Source: RPQK01 sp041946865
Lineage (GTDB): Bacteria > Acidobacteriota > UBA6911 > RPQK01
Direction: 5' to 3'
Assembly (NCBI GenBank): GCA_041946865.1
Contig: JBHGBF010000180.1
Location: forward strand, 1 to 11,682
Length of the DNA stretch: 11,682 nucleotides
Shown: positions 1-7,779 of the stretch, piece after piece
Layout: each line of letters begins with the position of its first letter
Numbering within the stretch: the first letter of the stretch is position 1
The notes under the pieces: generated by a model
What the model saw: only the letters and a program-made list of their open reading frames with translations
The model's database searches: none
Told to the model about the DNA's origin: nothing
Made by a program: the position numbers and the translations under genes

Positions 1-101
1 CAAGGGGCATGATGAACTCCAAAAGCGCCTGCCGCTTCGCTCGCAGAAAACTGAGCGGTGACGATGTCTCGATTGAATCCTTGCCGAACGAAAACAAATA
101 G
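1..101 (+). other. possible 3' tail of an upstream gene (frame undecided)
   Basis: No start codon with a ribosome binding site is visible here, and two + strand frames are open from the window edge. One runs to TAG at 99-101 and ends in the residues SIESLPNENK. The other runs to TGA at 59-61 and ends in LPLRSQKTER. Either could be the C-terminus of a gene lying mainly outside the window, and the sequence alone cannot decide between them. If the first is real, its stop lies only 15 bases before the TTG start of the GatZ-like gene, which would suggest one transcript and possible translational coupling. No promoter or terminator is seen in this stretch. Confidence 0.3.
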
Positions 102-116
102 TATATAAACGAAAGT

Positions 117-1451
117 TTGAAAAGAAAGAAACCGCAAACCGGGCCTGATTTTCTCCGGCAACTTGTCGCTGCCAATCTCGGGGGCCGTCCGGTCGGAATC
201 TGTTCGATCTGTTCTGCCAATCCTTATGTCCTGCGAGCCGGGATGAGCCAGGCGAAGCAGGACGGATCGTTTGTTCTGATTGAATCCACCTCCAACCAGG
301 TCAACCAGTTCGGCGGCTATACCGGGATGGATGCCGCCGGTTTCCGTGATTTCGTCAGCCAACTGGCTCGCCGCCAGGATTTTCCGGCCGAGCGGGTCAT
401 ACTCGGCGGAGACCATCTCGGGCCCTACCCCTGGCGTTCGGAACCGGCCGCGCACGCGATGAAAAAAGCCCGGGACCTGGTCAGAAGCTACGTCGAAGCA
501 GGCTTCACGAAAATCCATCTGGACACGAGCATGCGCTGCGCGGACGATACGGGGGACCCTCGCGCTGCCCTTGACGAGCGGATTGTGGTCGAACGTGCCT
601 TGGAGCTGGGCCAGGCGGCGGAGGACGCTGCGGGACCATCGCGCCCGGTATACGTGATCGGGACTGAGGTGCCGGCGCCAGGAGGCGAGAGGTCCGAGGC
701 CGAGGCCCCGGAGGTGACAGCCATTGAGGATGTCGAGCGCAGCCTGCGCCTGATGAAATCAGGGCTCGAGAGCTGCGGCCTGGGTGAGGTGTGGGAGCGG
801 GTGATCGCGATCGTCGTCCAGCCGGGCGTCGAGTTTTCGGATAGTGCCGTCTTTGAGTACGACCGGTCAAAGACCGCCACTCTCGTTACTTTTATCCGGC
901 GCTTGGGCGGTTGCGCTTTCGAAGCTCACTCCACTGACTACCAGAAGCCGGCCGCGCTTCAGCAGATGGTGGAAGATCACTTCCCGATCCTCAAAGTCGG
1001 CCCCTGGCTGACTTTTGCTTTCCGTGAGGCGGTTTTTGCCCTGTCCCAGATCGAGGAGGAGTGGCTGGGAGAGCGCAGGTCGGTCGATCTTTCGCGCCTT
1101 CGCGAGATCCTCGAGAGCGTGATGCTGGAAGACCCGCGAGACTGGAAAAGCTACTATACCGGGGATGAGGCGTATCTTCGCTATGCGCGGAAATACAGCT
1201 ACAGTGACCGGTCGCGTTACTACTGGCCCAGGCCCAGGGTGCAGGAGGCGCTGGCCAGGCTCCTCCGGAATCTGGCCGGCCATCCGCCGCCGCTTACGCT
1301 TTTGAGCCAGTTTCTCCCCAGGCAGTACGAAGCGGTTCGTGAAGGGGCGCTGTCGTGCGATCCGGAAGCGCTGATTGAGGACAAGATTAAAGAGGTTCTC
1401 AAAATCTATTCCAGGGCATGCGGCCAGGGGGATCCAGGATGGTACATGTGA
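117..1451 (+). CDS. GatZ/KbaZ-family protein (tagatose-6-phosphate epimerase / tagatose-bisphosphate aldolase subunit family)
   Basis: This is a 444-residue cytoplasmic protein with no signal peptide. It aligns along its length with what I recall of E. coli GatZ/KbaZ (about 420-426 residues). Shared blocks are GICSICSANP (27-36), the IESTSNQVNQFGGYTGM block (55-71), GGDHLGP (97-103), KIHLDTSM (132-139), IGTEVPAPGG (181-190), VQPGVEF (234-240), FEAHSTDYQ (268-276), LKVGPWLTFA (292-301) and, near the C-terminus, YSYSDRSRYYWP (360-371). In enterobacteria the family was described as the non-catalytic partner of the class II aldolases GatY/KbaY. Related proteins elsewhere act as D-tagatose-6-phosphate 4-epimerases. 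No GatY/KbaY gene lies in this window, so a stand-alone epimerase is the more likely role here (inference). The start is TTG: the frame is closed by TAG at 99-101, and the conserved N-terminal block needs a start before residue 27. No good Shine-Dalgarno precedes it. The family call is firm; the exact substrate is not. Confidence 0.9.
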   Translation: MKRKKPQTGPDFLRQLVAANLGGRPVGICSICSANPYVLRAGMSQAKQDGSFVLIESTSNQVNQFGGYTGMDAAGFRDFVSQLARRQDFPAERVILGGDHLGPYPWRSEPAAHAMKKARDLVRSYVEAGFTKIHLDTSMRCADDTGDPRAALDERIVVERALELGQAAEDAAGPSRPVYVIGTEVPAPGGERSEAEAPEVTAIEDVERSLRLMKSGLESCGLGEVWERVIAIVVQPGVEFSDSAVFEYDRSKTATLVTFIRRLGGCAFEAHSTDYQKPAALQQMVEDHFPILKVGPWLTFAFREAVFALSQIEEEWLGERRSVDLSRLREILESVMLEDPRDWKSYYTGDEAYLRYARKYSYSDRSRYYWPRPRVQEALARLLRNLAGHPPPLTLLSQFLPRQYEAVREGALSCDPEALIEDKIKEVLKIYSRACGQGDPGWYM

Positions 1452-1490
1452 CCCTTTTCGGCACTCTCGTTCTGCGCGCTGCCCGGCAGC

Positions 1491-1495
1491 AGGAG
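1491..1495 (+). promoter_or_regulatory. ribosome binding site of the GH-like gene
   Basis: AGGAG lies 10 bases before the ATG at 1506, in the 54-base gap after the GatZ-like gene. The spacing is a little long; GGGAA at 1498-1502 is a weaker, closer alternative. It supports translation from this ATG, which also gives a proper signal peptide. Confidence 0.5.
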
Positions 1496-1505
1496 TCGGG
1501 AAACA

Positions 1506-2879
1506 ATGAAAGCCATTTCGATGCTGGTCGCTCACTTCACGCTGATCTCCAGTCTTTTTGCCCAGAACACCACGATCGTTCGTCCCCGTGAGATCAACGA
1601 CGTTCTGGTCAACCCGGGCATGGGGATCACCACCTTCCAGCGGTTTAATGGCCAGGAGATTTATCCTGATCTCCGCTGGTCGGAAGTCGGGCCGGAGGGC
1701 GCCGTTGCCGACTCGTCCTCACCCGTCGATTTTCCGGACACTTCGGTCGCCTATCTGCGGTGGTTCTGGTATCAGCTTGAGCCGGAGCAAGGTCACTACA
1801 AATGGGAGATCATCGATTCTGCCCTGGCCGAGGCCCGTCGGCACCGGCAACAGCTCCAGCTGCGGGTGATGCCGTACGATCAGAAGAGCCCGATGCCGGA
1901 GTGGTACCGAAAGAGCGGGGCCCGGCGGGCAAACCGCGACACGGACGCTGACGGCAAGATCTGGTCGCCTGACGCTGATGATCCGCTCTATTTCAAGCTC
2001 TGGTCAGCGCTTGTCACCGAACTGGGCCGCCGCTATGATGGGCATCCTGACCTGGACTCCGTGGACATTTCGACGGTCGGCTATTGGGGAGAAGGCTGGG
2101 GCCCGTACCTGCCTTCCTGGTCGGTCCAGAAGGCACTCATTGATGTCTACATCGAGGCGTTCAAGGGGACTCCGCTTCTGATGAATTTTGACGAGTTGCG
2201 CGCTCTGGCGTATGGAACCGAGCAGGGCGCCGGGTGGCGCCTGGACTGCTGGGGGGATATGGGAAGGCCCGGGAGAAGCTTCGCGCACATGCTCGACAGT
2301 TACCCGCAAGGAGTGGCCCGTGCCCGCATCCAGGACGTTTGGAAGCGGAGCCCCGTCTCCCTCGAAAGCTGCGGCACACCGGGGTCCTGGTACCAGTGGA
2401 AGTTCGACCTCGATTACATTTTCGAACAAGCCCTGCGCTGGCACGCGAGCACGATCAACATCAAATCAACCGCCATTCCCGCCGAATGGCGGCCGAAGTT
2501 CGACGAATTCCAGAAGAAGATCGGCTATCGCTTTATCCTGCGCAGATTCGAATACCCAGCCGCCGTGCGAGCCGGCCACATGGCGCCGATCAGCATGTGG
2601 TGGTTTAACGCAGGGGTTGCGCCGATTTACCGGGATTTCCTGCTTGTCCTTCAGTTCGGGCCGGAGATCGTCAAGACCGGCGCGAACCCGAGGCAGTGGC
2701 TTCCCGGCGATTCAGTCGTCGACGAGAGTGTCTACATATCGGAGGCGCTCCAGCCGGGCCGATACCCCGTCCGGGTTGCCATCCTCGATCCGCGAACCGG
2801 CCAGCCTGCCGTGAAACTGGCTATAGAAGGCCGCGAGCCGGATGGCTGGTACCGGGTGGGGGAAATTGAAGTGAAATGA
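1506..2879 (+). CDS. secreted TIM-barrel glycoside-hydrolase-like protein with C-terminal DUF4832-like domain
   Basis: This is a 457-residue exported protein. Residues 1-19 form a signal peptide (Lys2, a hydrophobic core, then LFA before Gln20). Residues 34-320 read as a (beta/alpha)8 barrel of the GH-A type. Candidate strands are GMGITTF, AYLRWFWY, LQLRVMPY, SVDISTVGYWGEG, PLLMNFDE, GWRLDCWGD, PVSLESC and STINIKS. Glu196 (GYWGEGWG) falls at the end of strand 4 and Glu287 (VSLESCG) at the end of strand 7, where clan GH-A enzymes carry the acid/base and the nucleophile; this assignment is inferred, not proven. Residues 340-457 form a beta-sandwich-like tail containing MWWFNAGVAPIYRDF, resembling the W-x-N-x-G-x-AP-x-Y motif of DUF4832 proteins. 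It sits in tandem between the GatZ-like and DUF5107 genes, which suggests a role in releasing sugar from a glycan or glycoside. Substrate and reaction are unknown. A non-catalytic glycan-binding protein is the alternative. Confidence 0.75.
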   Translation: MKAISMLVAHFTLISSLFAQNTTIVRPREINDVLVNPGMGITTFQRFNGQEIYPDLRWSEVGPEGAVADSSSPVDFPDTSVAYLRWFWYQLEPEQGHYKWEIIDSALAEARRHRQQLQLRVMPYDQKSPMPEWYRKSGARRANRDTDADGKIWSPDADDPLYFKLWSALVTELGRRYDGHPDLDSVDISTVGYWGEGWGPYLPSWSVQKALIDVYIEAFKGTPLLMNFDELRALAYGTEQGAGWRLDCWGDMGRPGRSFAHMLDSYPQGVARARIQDVWKRSPVSLESCGTPGSWYQWKFDLDYIFEQALRWHASTINIKSTAIPAEWRPKFDEFQKKIGYRFILRRFEYPAAVRAGHMAPISMWWFNAGVAPIYRDFLLVLQFGPEIVKTGANPRQWLPGDSVVDESVYISEALQPGRYPVRVAILDPRTGQPAVKLAIEGREPDGWYRVGEIEVK

Positions 2880-2892
2880 GCCGCGACATTTC

Positions 2893-2897
2893 GGAGG
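2893..2897 (+). promoter_or_regulatory. ribosome binding site fixing the GTG start of the DUF5107 gene
   Basis: GGAGG lies six bases before GTG at 2904. This is a near-ideal Shine-Dalgarno and supports the unusual GTG start, which also yields a complete signal peptide. It lies in the 24-base gap after the GH-like gene, consistent with one transcript. Confidence 0.75.
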
Positions 2898-2903
2898 TCA
2901 TCC

Positions 2904-5900
2904 GTGATAGCTCGACTAATTGCGATAATCGCTATCTCAAGTTTCGCCGCCGTCGTTTTTGGCCAGGTCTCTGTCCGTGAAGAGCCTATGGTGATTCCGA
3001 CCTGGGAGATCGGCCCCCCCGCGGCGCACTCTCTCACTGACAACCCTCATGGTCCCATCTATCCCTACACGCTCAACGAAACGCTGACTGATCGCAAGGT
3101 CAACAAAACCTACCTGGGCGTTGTCCTCGAGAATGAGTACGTCAAGATCCTGATTCTGCCTGAGATTGGCGGCCGGGTGCACGGCGCTGAGGACAAAACC
3201 AACGGCCACGTCTGGCTTTACTGGCAGCGCACTATCAAGCCCGGGCTCATCAGCATGACAGGCGCCTGGATCTCGGGCGGTATCGAATGGAACTTCCCCC
3301 ACGGGCACCGTCCCTCCGGGTTCATGCCGGTGGATCATCGCATCGTCAAGCGTCCGGATGGGAGCGCCACCGTCTGGGTTGGGGAGACGGAGCCGGTCTA
3401 CAGGATGCGCTGGCTGGTCGGGATCACCCTCTTCCCCGGCCGCAGCTACATGCGTTGTGACTACGTTTTTATCAATCCTACCAACTACAGACAGCCGTTC
3501 CAGTTCTGGGCAACAGCCGCCACTCACGCCAACGAGTGGGCCCAGGCCCAGTACCCGGGAGACATGGTCACCGGCCACGGGAAACACGAATTCTGGAACT
3601 GGCCGGTCCACCAGGGAGTGGATCTGACCTGGTGGAAAAACTCTCCGAATGCGAGCAGCTATTTCGCGTTCAACAACCCTTCTGACTGGTTCGGGACGTA
3701 CGACCACAAGGCTCAGGGCGGAATGGTGCACGTGGCCAATCACCACATCATGCCGGGAAAGAAGCTCTGGACCTGGGGATCAGGACCTTCCGGGCGGATC
3801 TGGGAAGACATCCTGACCGAAGGCGGGGGGCCGTATTTCGAGCCTCAGGCCGGTGCCTGGAGCGACAACCAGCCGGATTATCACTGGATGGCCCCTCACC
3901 AGGTTCGAACCGCCTCGGACTACTGGTACCCGGTACGTGACAGCCGCGGGTATCACAATGCGAACCCTGATTTCGCGATCAATACCGACGTACAGTCAGG
4001 AAAGGCGTTTGCCGCCGTGAACGCCACGGGCGTCTTCCATGATCTCCGCGTGGTGTTGAAGGACACGAAACGGGGGGCAGTGCTCAAAGACGAAAAGATC
4101 GCCAGGCTGGCGCCTGATCAGCCTTATACCGTTGAGCTGCCCGTGGCAGCGGAGACCACGGTTTATGACCTTCACCTCGCCGTCCTCGGACCGAAGGGTG
4201 ACTTGAAGATCGAGTTGCAGCAGCAGCCGCCCAAAAAAGTGGAGTTGCCCGAGGGCCAGAAGGATCCTGGCGACCCAGCCAAGATGAACCAGGATCAGCT
4301 GCTTCAGGCGGGGCAATGGCTTGACAAGTTCGTGCGGACGGAGGAGGCGCTCCCTTACTACAAGGCAGCGCTCAAGAAGGATCCCGGCGACAGCCGGGTT
4401 AACACCGAGATGGGTTTCCTGGCGCTGCGGGAGGGGCGGTGGAAGCCGGCGCTGGACTATTTCGATACCGCCTTGAAGCGCGACGATGACGATTCCCGGG
4501 TGTACTTCGGACGGGCCTTGGCGTACCTCGGCCTGCGCGACTTTGCCAAGGCCAGGGAGCAATTCTACCGGGCCAGTTACAGCGCCGAATATTGCGCTCC
4601 CGCTTATGTGAATCTGCTTCGCCTGGACCTGGCCGAAGGCAACTACCGGGGGGCGATCGAGAAGGCCGCAGAGGCAGAGAGTCAGAACGGCAAGTTTGCG
4701 GATATCCAGGCGCTTAAAGCTGCCGCATACCGCCATCTGAACGAGACTGACAAGGCCCTGGCCTGCGCCGAGAAAGCTCTCGAGCTGGATCCGATGCACT
4801 TCATGGGCGGCTGCGAAAAGCTGCTGGCAGCCGCGGCCTCCGGCGACGGGTGGAAGCAAGCCTGGACGTCCATCATGCGTGGCGCTGTTCAGAACTACCT
4901 CGAGCTGGCCTGCTCCTATGCCGAAGCTGGCTTGTACTCCGAGGCGGACCAGGTCCTCGCCTCCCAGTCGGAAGGTAAGGCAGACGCGGACGTTTACCCC
5001 ATGGTCTTCTACCTGCGCGGCTATTTCAGCGAACTGCAGGGGCAAAAAGACAGGGCCGCCGAGCTCTACCGGAGAGCCGGCAGAGGTCCGGCTAAATACA
5101 CCAATCCCCACCGGATGGAGGAAAAACTGGCCCTGGAAGCCGCTTTGTCGGCTTTCCCGACTGACACCCGCGCCCACCTGTATCTCGGTAATCTTCTCTA
5201 TTATGAGTTGGGGCAAAGGGAAGAGGGCCTGAAGCACTGGCGGGAAGCCGCCAGGACGGATAAGGCAGATGCCACCTTCTCTCTGGCATGGCGCAACGTC
5301 GGGTACGCAGAAAGACAGGTCAACAAGGATTTAAGAGCTGCCGAGAAGGCGTACCAGCAGGCCGTCGCCGCCGATCCCGAGGATGCCCGGGCCCTCTTGG
5401 AGCTGGATCAGATCAAGGAGAGTCTCGGAGTCCCGCCGGCCGAACGTTTGACACTTCTTACTGAGCGGATCAAGACGGTCGCGCTGCGAGACGATCTGAC
5501 GGCACGGCTCATCGATCTGCGCCTCCTGCAGGGCGATCCTGCCAATCTGAAACTGGCCCATGAAGCGCTTAAGACCAGGCATTTTCACACCTGGGAAGGG
5601 AGCTACGACATTCACCATGCCTGGGTCGAAGTCAACCAGAAGCTGGGCGACCTGGCTTTGAGCAACAACCAACTGGACGACGCCAAATCCTATTACGAAC
5701 AGGCGTCGGCTTACCCCTCGAATCTGGAGGTCGCGCCACGCACCCCGGATTTCCGGGCGCATGTGAACTGGAATTTCGTCAGGTTGTATTGGGCCTTGAA
5801 GCAGGACCAGCCGGCGCGCCAGTATCTGCAGGCGGTTCTGGCTGAAAAGTACCAGCAGCCTCACCTGGGCACTTATTACCAGGCTTTGGCGCAGAAGGCT

Positions 5901-6155
5901 CTGCGAAACAAAAAGGAATACCGCAAGCTGCTCGACCAGCTGAAAAAGAAGGCCGCGACCTACACATCCGGCGCGTTTGAGTATCAAGGCCGTAAAGAAA
6001 CGATCGGACACTACCTGATGTCCCTGGTGCTCGAGGAAAACGGCGACAAGGCCGGGGCAGAACGGGAGCTGAAAAAAGCCCTGAGCGAGGACGGGCAGGT
6101 GCGCCGGATGGCGATCAGAGAGGCACAGCTGGATGTGGCGGCCGCGCACCAGTAG
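2904..6155 (+). CDS. exported DUF5107 domain protein with long TPR array
   Basis: This is a 1083-residue protein translated from GTG. Residues 1-20 are a hydrophobic signal peptide ending VVFG before Gln21. Residues about 45-370 match the DUF5107 family, whose fold looks like the galactose-mutarotase or glycosidase super-sandwich. Marks are ILPEIGGRVHGAEDK (84-98), SGGIEWNFPHGH (124-135), THANEW (207-212) and PGKKLWTWG (284-292). Residues about 375-440 look like a small beta domain. From about 463 to the end the protein is alpha-helical, with degenerate tetratricopeptide repeats. The clearest are at 466-495, 500-528, 533-562, 570-595 and 605-632, with further ones at 695-840 and 910-1065. TPRs usually mediate protein contacts, and the protein probably works in the periplasm or at the outer membrane. 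Its biochemical function is unknown to me. The polar and aromatic cluster around Glu128, His133 and His135 could bind sugar. Its tandem position next to the GH-like gene supports a shared carbohydrate-related job. Confidence 0.82.
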   Translation: MIARLIAIIAISSFAAVVFGQVSVREEPMVIPTWEIGPPAAHSLTDNPHGPIYPYTLNETLTDRKVNKTYLGVVLENEYVKILILPEIGGRVHGAEDKTNGHVWLYWQRTIKPGLISMTGAWISGGIEWNFPHGHRPSGFMPVDHRIVKRPDGSATVWVGETEPVYRMRWLVGITLFPGRSYMRCDYVFINPTNYRQPFQFWATAATHANEWAQAQYPGDMVTGHGKHEFWNWPVHQGVDLTWWKNSPNASSYFAFNNPSDWFGTYDHKAQGGMVHVANHHIMPGKKLWTWGSGPSGRIWEDILTEGGGPYFEPQAGAWSDNQPDYHWMAPHQVRTASDYWYPVRDSRGYHNANPDFAINTDVQSGKAFAAVNATGVFHDLRVVLKDTKRGAVLKDEKIARLAPDQPYTVELPVAAETTVYDLHLAVLGPKGDLKIELQQQPPKKVELPEGQKDPGDPAKMNQDQLLQAGQWLDKFVRTEEALPYYKAALKKDPGDSRVNTEMGFLALREGRWKPALDYFDTALKRDDDDSRVYFGRALAYLGLRDFAKAREQFYRASYSAEYCAPAYVNLLRLDLAEGNYRGAIEKAAEAESQNGKFADIQALKAAAYRHLNETDKALACAEKALELDPMHFMGGCEKLLAAAASGDGWKQAWTSIMRGAVQNYLELACSYAEAGLYSEADQVLASQSEGKADADVYPMVFYLRGYFSELQGQKDRAAELYRRAGRGPAKYTNPHRMEEKLALEAALSAFPTDTRAHLYLGNLLYYELGQREEGLKHWREAARTDKADATFSLAWRNVGYAERQVNKDLRAAEKAYQQAVAADPEDARALLELDQIKESLGVPPAERLTLLTERIKTVALRDDLTARLIDLRLLQGDPANLKLAHEALKTRHFHTWEGSYDIHHAWVEVNQKLGDLALSNNQLDDAKSYYEQASAYPSNLEVAPRTPDFRAHVNWNFVRLYWALKQDQPARQYLQAVLAEKYQQPHLGTYYQALAQKALRNKKEYRKLLDQLKKKAATYTSGAFEYQGRKETIGHYLMSLVLEENGDKAGAERELKKALSEDGQVRRMAIREAQLDVAAAHQ

Positions 6156-6199
6156 AGACGCAATTGCTCACAGGCCCCGGGCGCCAGCGTCTTCTTGCC

Positions 6200-6220
6200 G
6201 AACGACCGGGCCGGCGGTTC
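6200..6220. repeat. imperfect 21-base palindrome between the DUF5107 and amidohydrolase genes
   Basis: GAAC (6200-6203) pairs with GTTC (6217-6220), and CCG with CGG further in, around a GGC centre; two base pairs mismatch between the blocks. In RNA it could form a weak hairpin in the 99-base intergenic gap, and in DNA it could be a protein site. There is no T-run, so it is not a terminator. Confidence 0.25.
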
Positions 6221-6243
6221 TCTGGACGGTTACGCTATTCTGA

Positions 6244-6250
6244 AAGGAGG
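6244..6250 (+). promoter_or_regulatory. ribosome binding site fixing the amidohydrolase start
   Basis: AAGGAGG lies four bases before the ATG at 6255. It is the strongest Shine-Dalgarno in the window. It argues that translation starts at 6255 and not at the in-frame TTG at 6195, 60 bases earlier. The twin-arginine signal also begins properly from this ATG. Confidence 0.85.
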
Positions 6251-6254
6251 TCTT

Positions 6255-7472
6255 ATGCCTGGGTGGAGTCGGAGGCAGTGGATAACGGCGGTAGGCGCCG
6301 GTGCTTCTTGGGGTGCGGTGATGGCGGCGTCAACGGAGGTGGATGTGTCTGGACAGTCTGCAGAGAAACAGTCTGAGCGAACGAAGGGACTGCTTCCCCT
6401 GGTGGAGTACGAGCCGAAGAGCATGTTGAAAGTGCCGGAATCCAAGGTAGAAAAACCACGATTTCCGGTCATCGACATCCACACGCACCTGTCGTGGAGC
6501 CCAGGATTCTCGGACCCGGCCGCGGGAGGCGGCAAGTTCTCGCCGACCGCCGAGGTGAAGGAAATCCTCCAGGTCATGGACCGGCGCAACCTGAAGATCC
6601 TGGTCAACGTGACCGGCGGCTCCGGAACATGTCTCGACCAGGCACTCGATTACTTCCAGAAACCGCACCCCGATCGGTTTGTGGTCTTCACTGAGCCATC
6701 CTGGTGGAACATCAAGCAGCCGAATTACCCGCAATGGCAGGCGGACGAGCTGGCCAGGGCCCGCCAAAAGGGCGCGCGGGGATTGAAGGTTCTAAAGACC
6801 CTCGGATTGTATCTTCGCGAGAACGTGACCGAAGGCGACCTGGTCAAGGTCGACGACAAGCGTTTTGACCCCATGTGGGAAGCGGCCGGCGCCAACCGGA
6901 TGCCCGTCCTGATTCACGTCTCCGACCCGGAAGCCTTCTTCCTGCCGATCGACCGGTTCAACGAGCGCTACGAGGAGCTGCACGCGCACCCGGACTGGTC
7001 GTTTTACGGGAATTTCCCGAGCAACCGGGAGATCCACGAGGCGCGCAACCGCGTCGTCGAACGCCATTCGCAGACGCAGTTTGTCCTGGCCCACGTGGGC
7101 GACTCAGAGAATCTCGGCTGGGTTTCCGAGTGGCTGGACAAGTATCCCAACCTGCACGTCGAGTTCGGGGCGCGCATCGGGGAACTGGGACGCCAGCCGC
7201 GCACGGCTCGCAAGTTTCTTGAGAAGTACCAGGACCGGATTCTCTTTGGAACAGATGCGGTGCCGCACGGCGACGAATACCCGCAACAGGTCTACGGGGA
7301 TGCCCTCTATCAGATCTACTACCGTTTTCTGGAGACGGAGGACGAGTACTTCGACTACTCGCCGGCGCGGGTTCCGCCGCAGGGGCGATGGCGGATCTAC
7401 GGCCTGGGGCTTCCCGACAACATCCTGCGCAAGGTCTACTACGACAACGCCGCCCGGCTGTTGGGGTTGTAG
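6255..7472 (+). CDS. Tat-exported metal-dependent amidohydrolase (amidohydrolase-2 / ACMSD-like family)
   Basis: This is a 405-residue protein. Its N-terminus carries SRRQW (Ser5, Arg6-Arg7) followed by a mildly hydrophobic, Ala/Gly-rich stretch ending near AAS. This is a twin-arginine signal, so the enzyme is probably folded, and loaded with metal, before export. The mature part is an amidohydrolase-2 TIM barrel: DIHTH gives His76 and His78 of the HxH metal motif, LIHVSD gives His221, LAHVGD gives His280 and LFGTD gives Asp334. Lys178 (GLKVLK) may also line the site. The block SFYGNFPSNREI followed by EARNRVVERH is typical of the family subgroup common in acidobacteria and planctomycetes. 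Relatives act as decarboxylases, lactonases or C-C or C-N hydrolases, so the reaction cannot be named. In this locus a lactonase or sugar-acid hydrolase is an appealing inference. It lies 99 bases after the DUF5107 gene and is probably the last gene of the operon. Confidence 0.85.
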   Translation: MPGWSRRQWITAVGAGASWGAVMAASTEVDVSGQSAEKQSERTKGLLPLVEYEPKSMLKVPESKVEKPRFPVIDIHTHLSWSPGFSDPAAGGGKFSPTAEVKEILQVMDRRNLKILVNVTGGSGTCLDQALDYFQKPHPDRFVVFTEPSWWNIKQPNYPQWQADELARARQKGARGLKVLKTLGLYLRENVTEGDLVKVDDKRFDPMWEAAGANRMPVLIHVSDPEAFFLPIDRFNERYEELHAHPDWSFYGNFPSNREIHEARNRVVERHSQTQFVLAHVGDSENLGWVSEWLDKYPNLHVEFGARIGELGRQPRTARKFLEKYQDRILFGTDAVPHGDEYPQQVYGDALYQIYYRFLETEDEYFDYSPARVPPQGRWRIYGLGLPDNILRKVYYDNAARLLGL

Positions 7473-7633
7473 GGTAACGACGCAAGCAGGGTACACTCCG
7501 GCGGCCGCGCGCGGACCGAGTTGAAAAAATCGCGCGAGCGAGCGTCCGCCGTCCGTTCGCAGTTCCGCCTTCTATGAACACGCTGCGCGCGGCTGCCGGG
7601 AATATGGCCTCTCCTGAACCGTAATCAAACGAA

Positions 7634-7651
7634 AAGCCGGCAGGGCTCTTT
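7634..7651 (+). terminator. weak possible terminator after the amidohydrolase operon
   Basis: AGCC (7635-7638) can pair with GGCT (7644-7647) around a GGCAG loop, followed by CTTT. The stem is only four base pairs and the T-run is short, so this is a weak candidate. It is the best hairpin-plus-T signal I could find between the operon and the receptor promoter. Confidence 0.2.
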
Positions 7652-7731
7652 GGGAAGCGGGCCTTCACTTGACTGCGGTCTGCCGCGTTTCCTGGGAGAC
7701 TTCTCTTTATCTTTCCTTTCGATTTATTTCG

Positions 7732-7743
7732 AGTGGTTCCACT
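7732..7743. promoter_or_regulatory. 12-base palindrome just upstream of the -35 box (possible operator)
   Basis: AGTGGTTCCACT has two perfect five-base arms around a TT centre. It ends six bases before the TTGACA box and is centred near -48 of the predicted start. That position suits an activator or a repressor. The regulator is not encoded in the window. Confidence 0.4.
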
Positions 7744-7749
7744 TTCTTA

Positions 7750-7779
7750 TTGACACTGTTAAAGCGACTGCGGAATAAT
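7750..7779 (+). promoter_or_regulatory. sigma70-type promoter of the receptor gene
   Basis: A perfect -35 box TTGACA (7750-7755) is followed, after 18 bases, by AATAAT (7774-7779), which matches five of six -10 consensus positions. The spacer is one base longer than ideal. Transcription would begin near 7786 and leave a leader of about 165 bases before the receptor ATG. The promoter sits in a locally AT-rich stretch of a GC-rich sequence. Confidence 0.6.

Noticed and set aside
867..1535. 222-codon minus-strand open frame covering the end of the GatZ-like gene
   Set aside because: It is antisense to a gene with strong family motifs, and no ribosome binding site or domain is seen.
3996..5237. 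413-codon open frame on the minus strand
   Set aside because: It lies wholly opposite the DUF5107-TPR gene, has no recognisable domain, and is the kind of antisense opening expected in GC-rich coding DNA.
6195..6254. Earlier TTG start for the amidohydrolase
   Set aside because: It lacks a Shine-Dalgarno and adds 20 residues before the twin-arginine signal, while the ATG at 6255 follows AAGGAGG.
6958..7668. 236-codon open frame on the minus strand reaching into the intergenic region
   Set aside because: Most of it is antisense to the amidohydrolase. The product is Arg/Pro/Ser-rich low-complexity sequence typical of a shadow frame.
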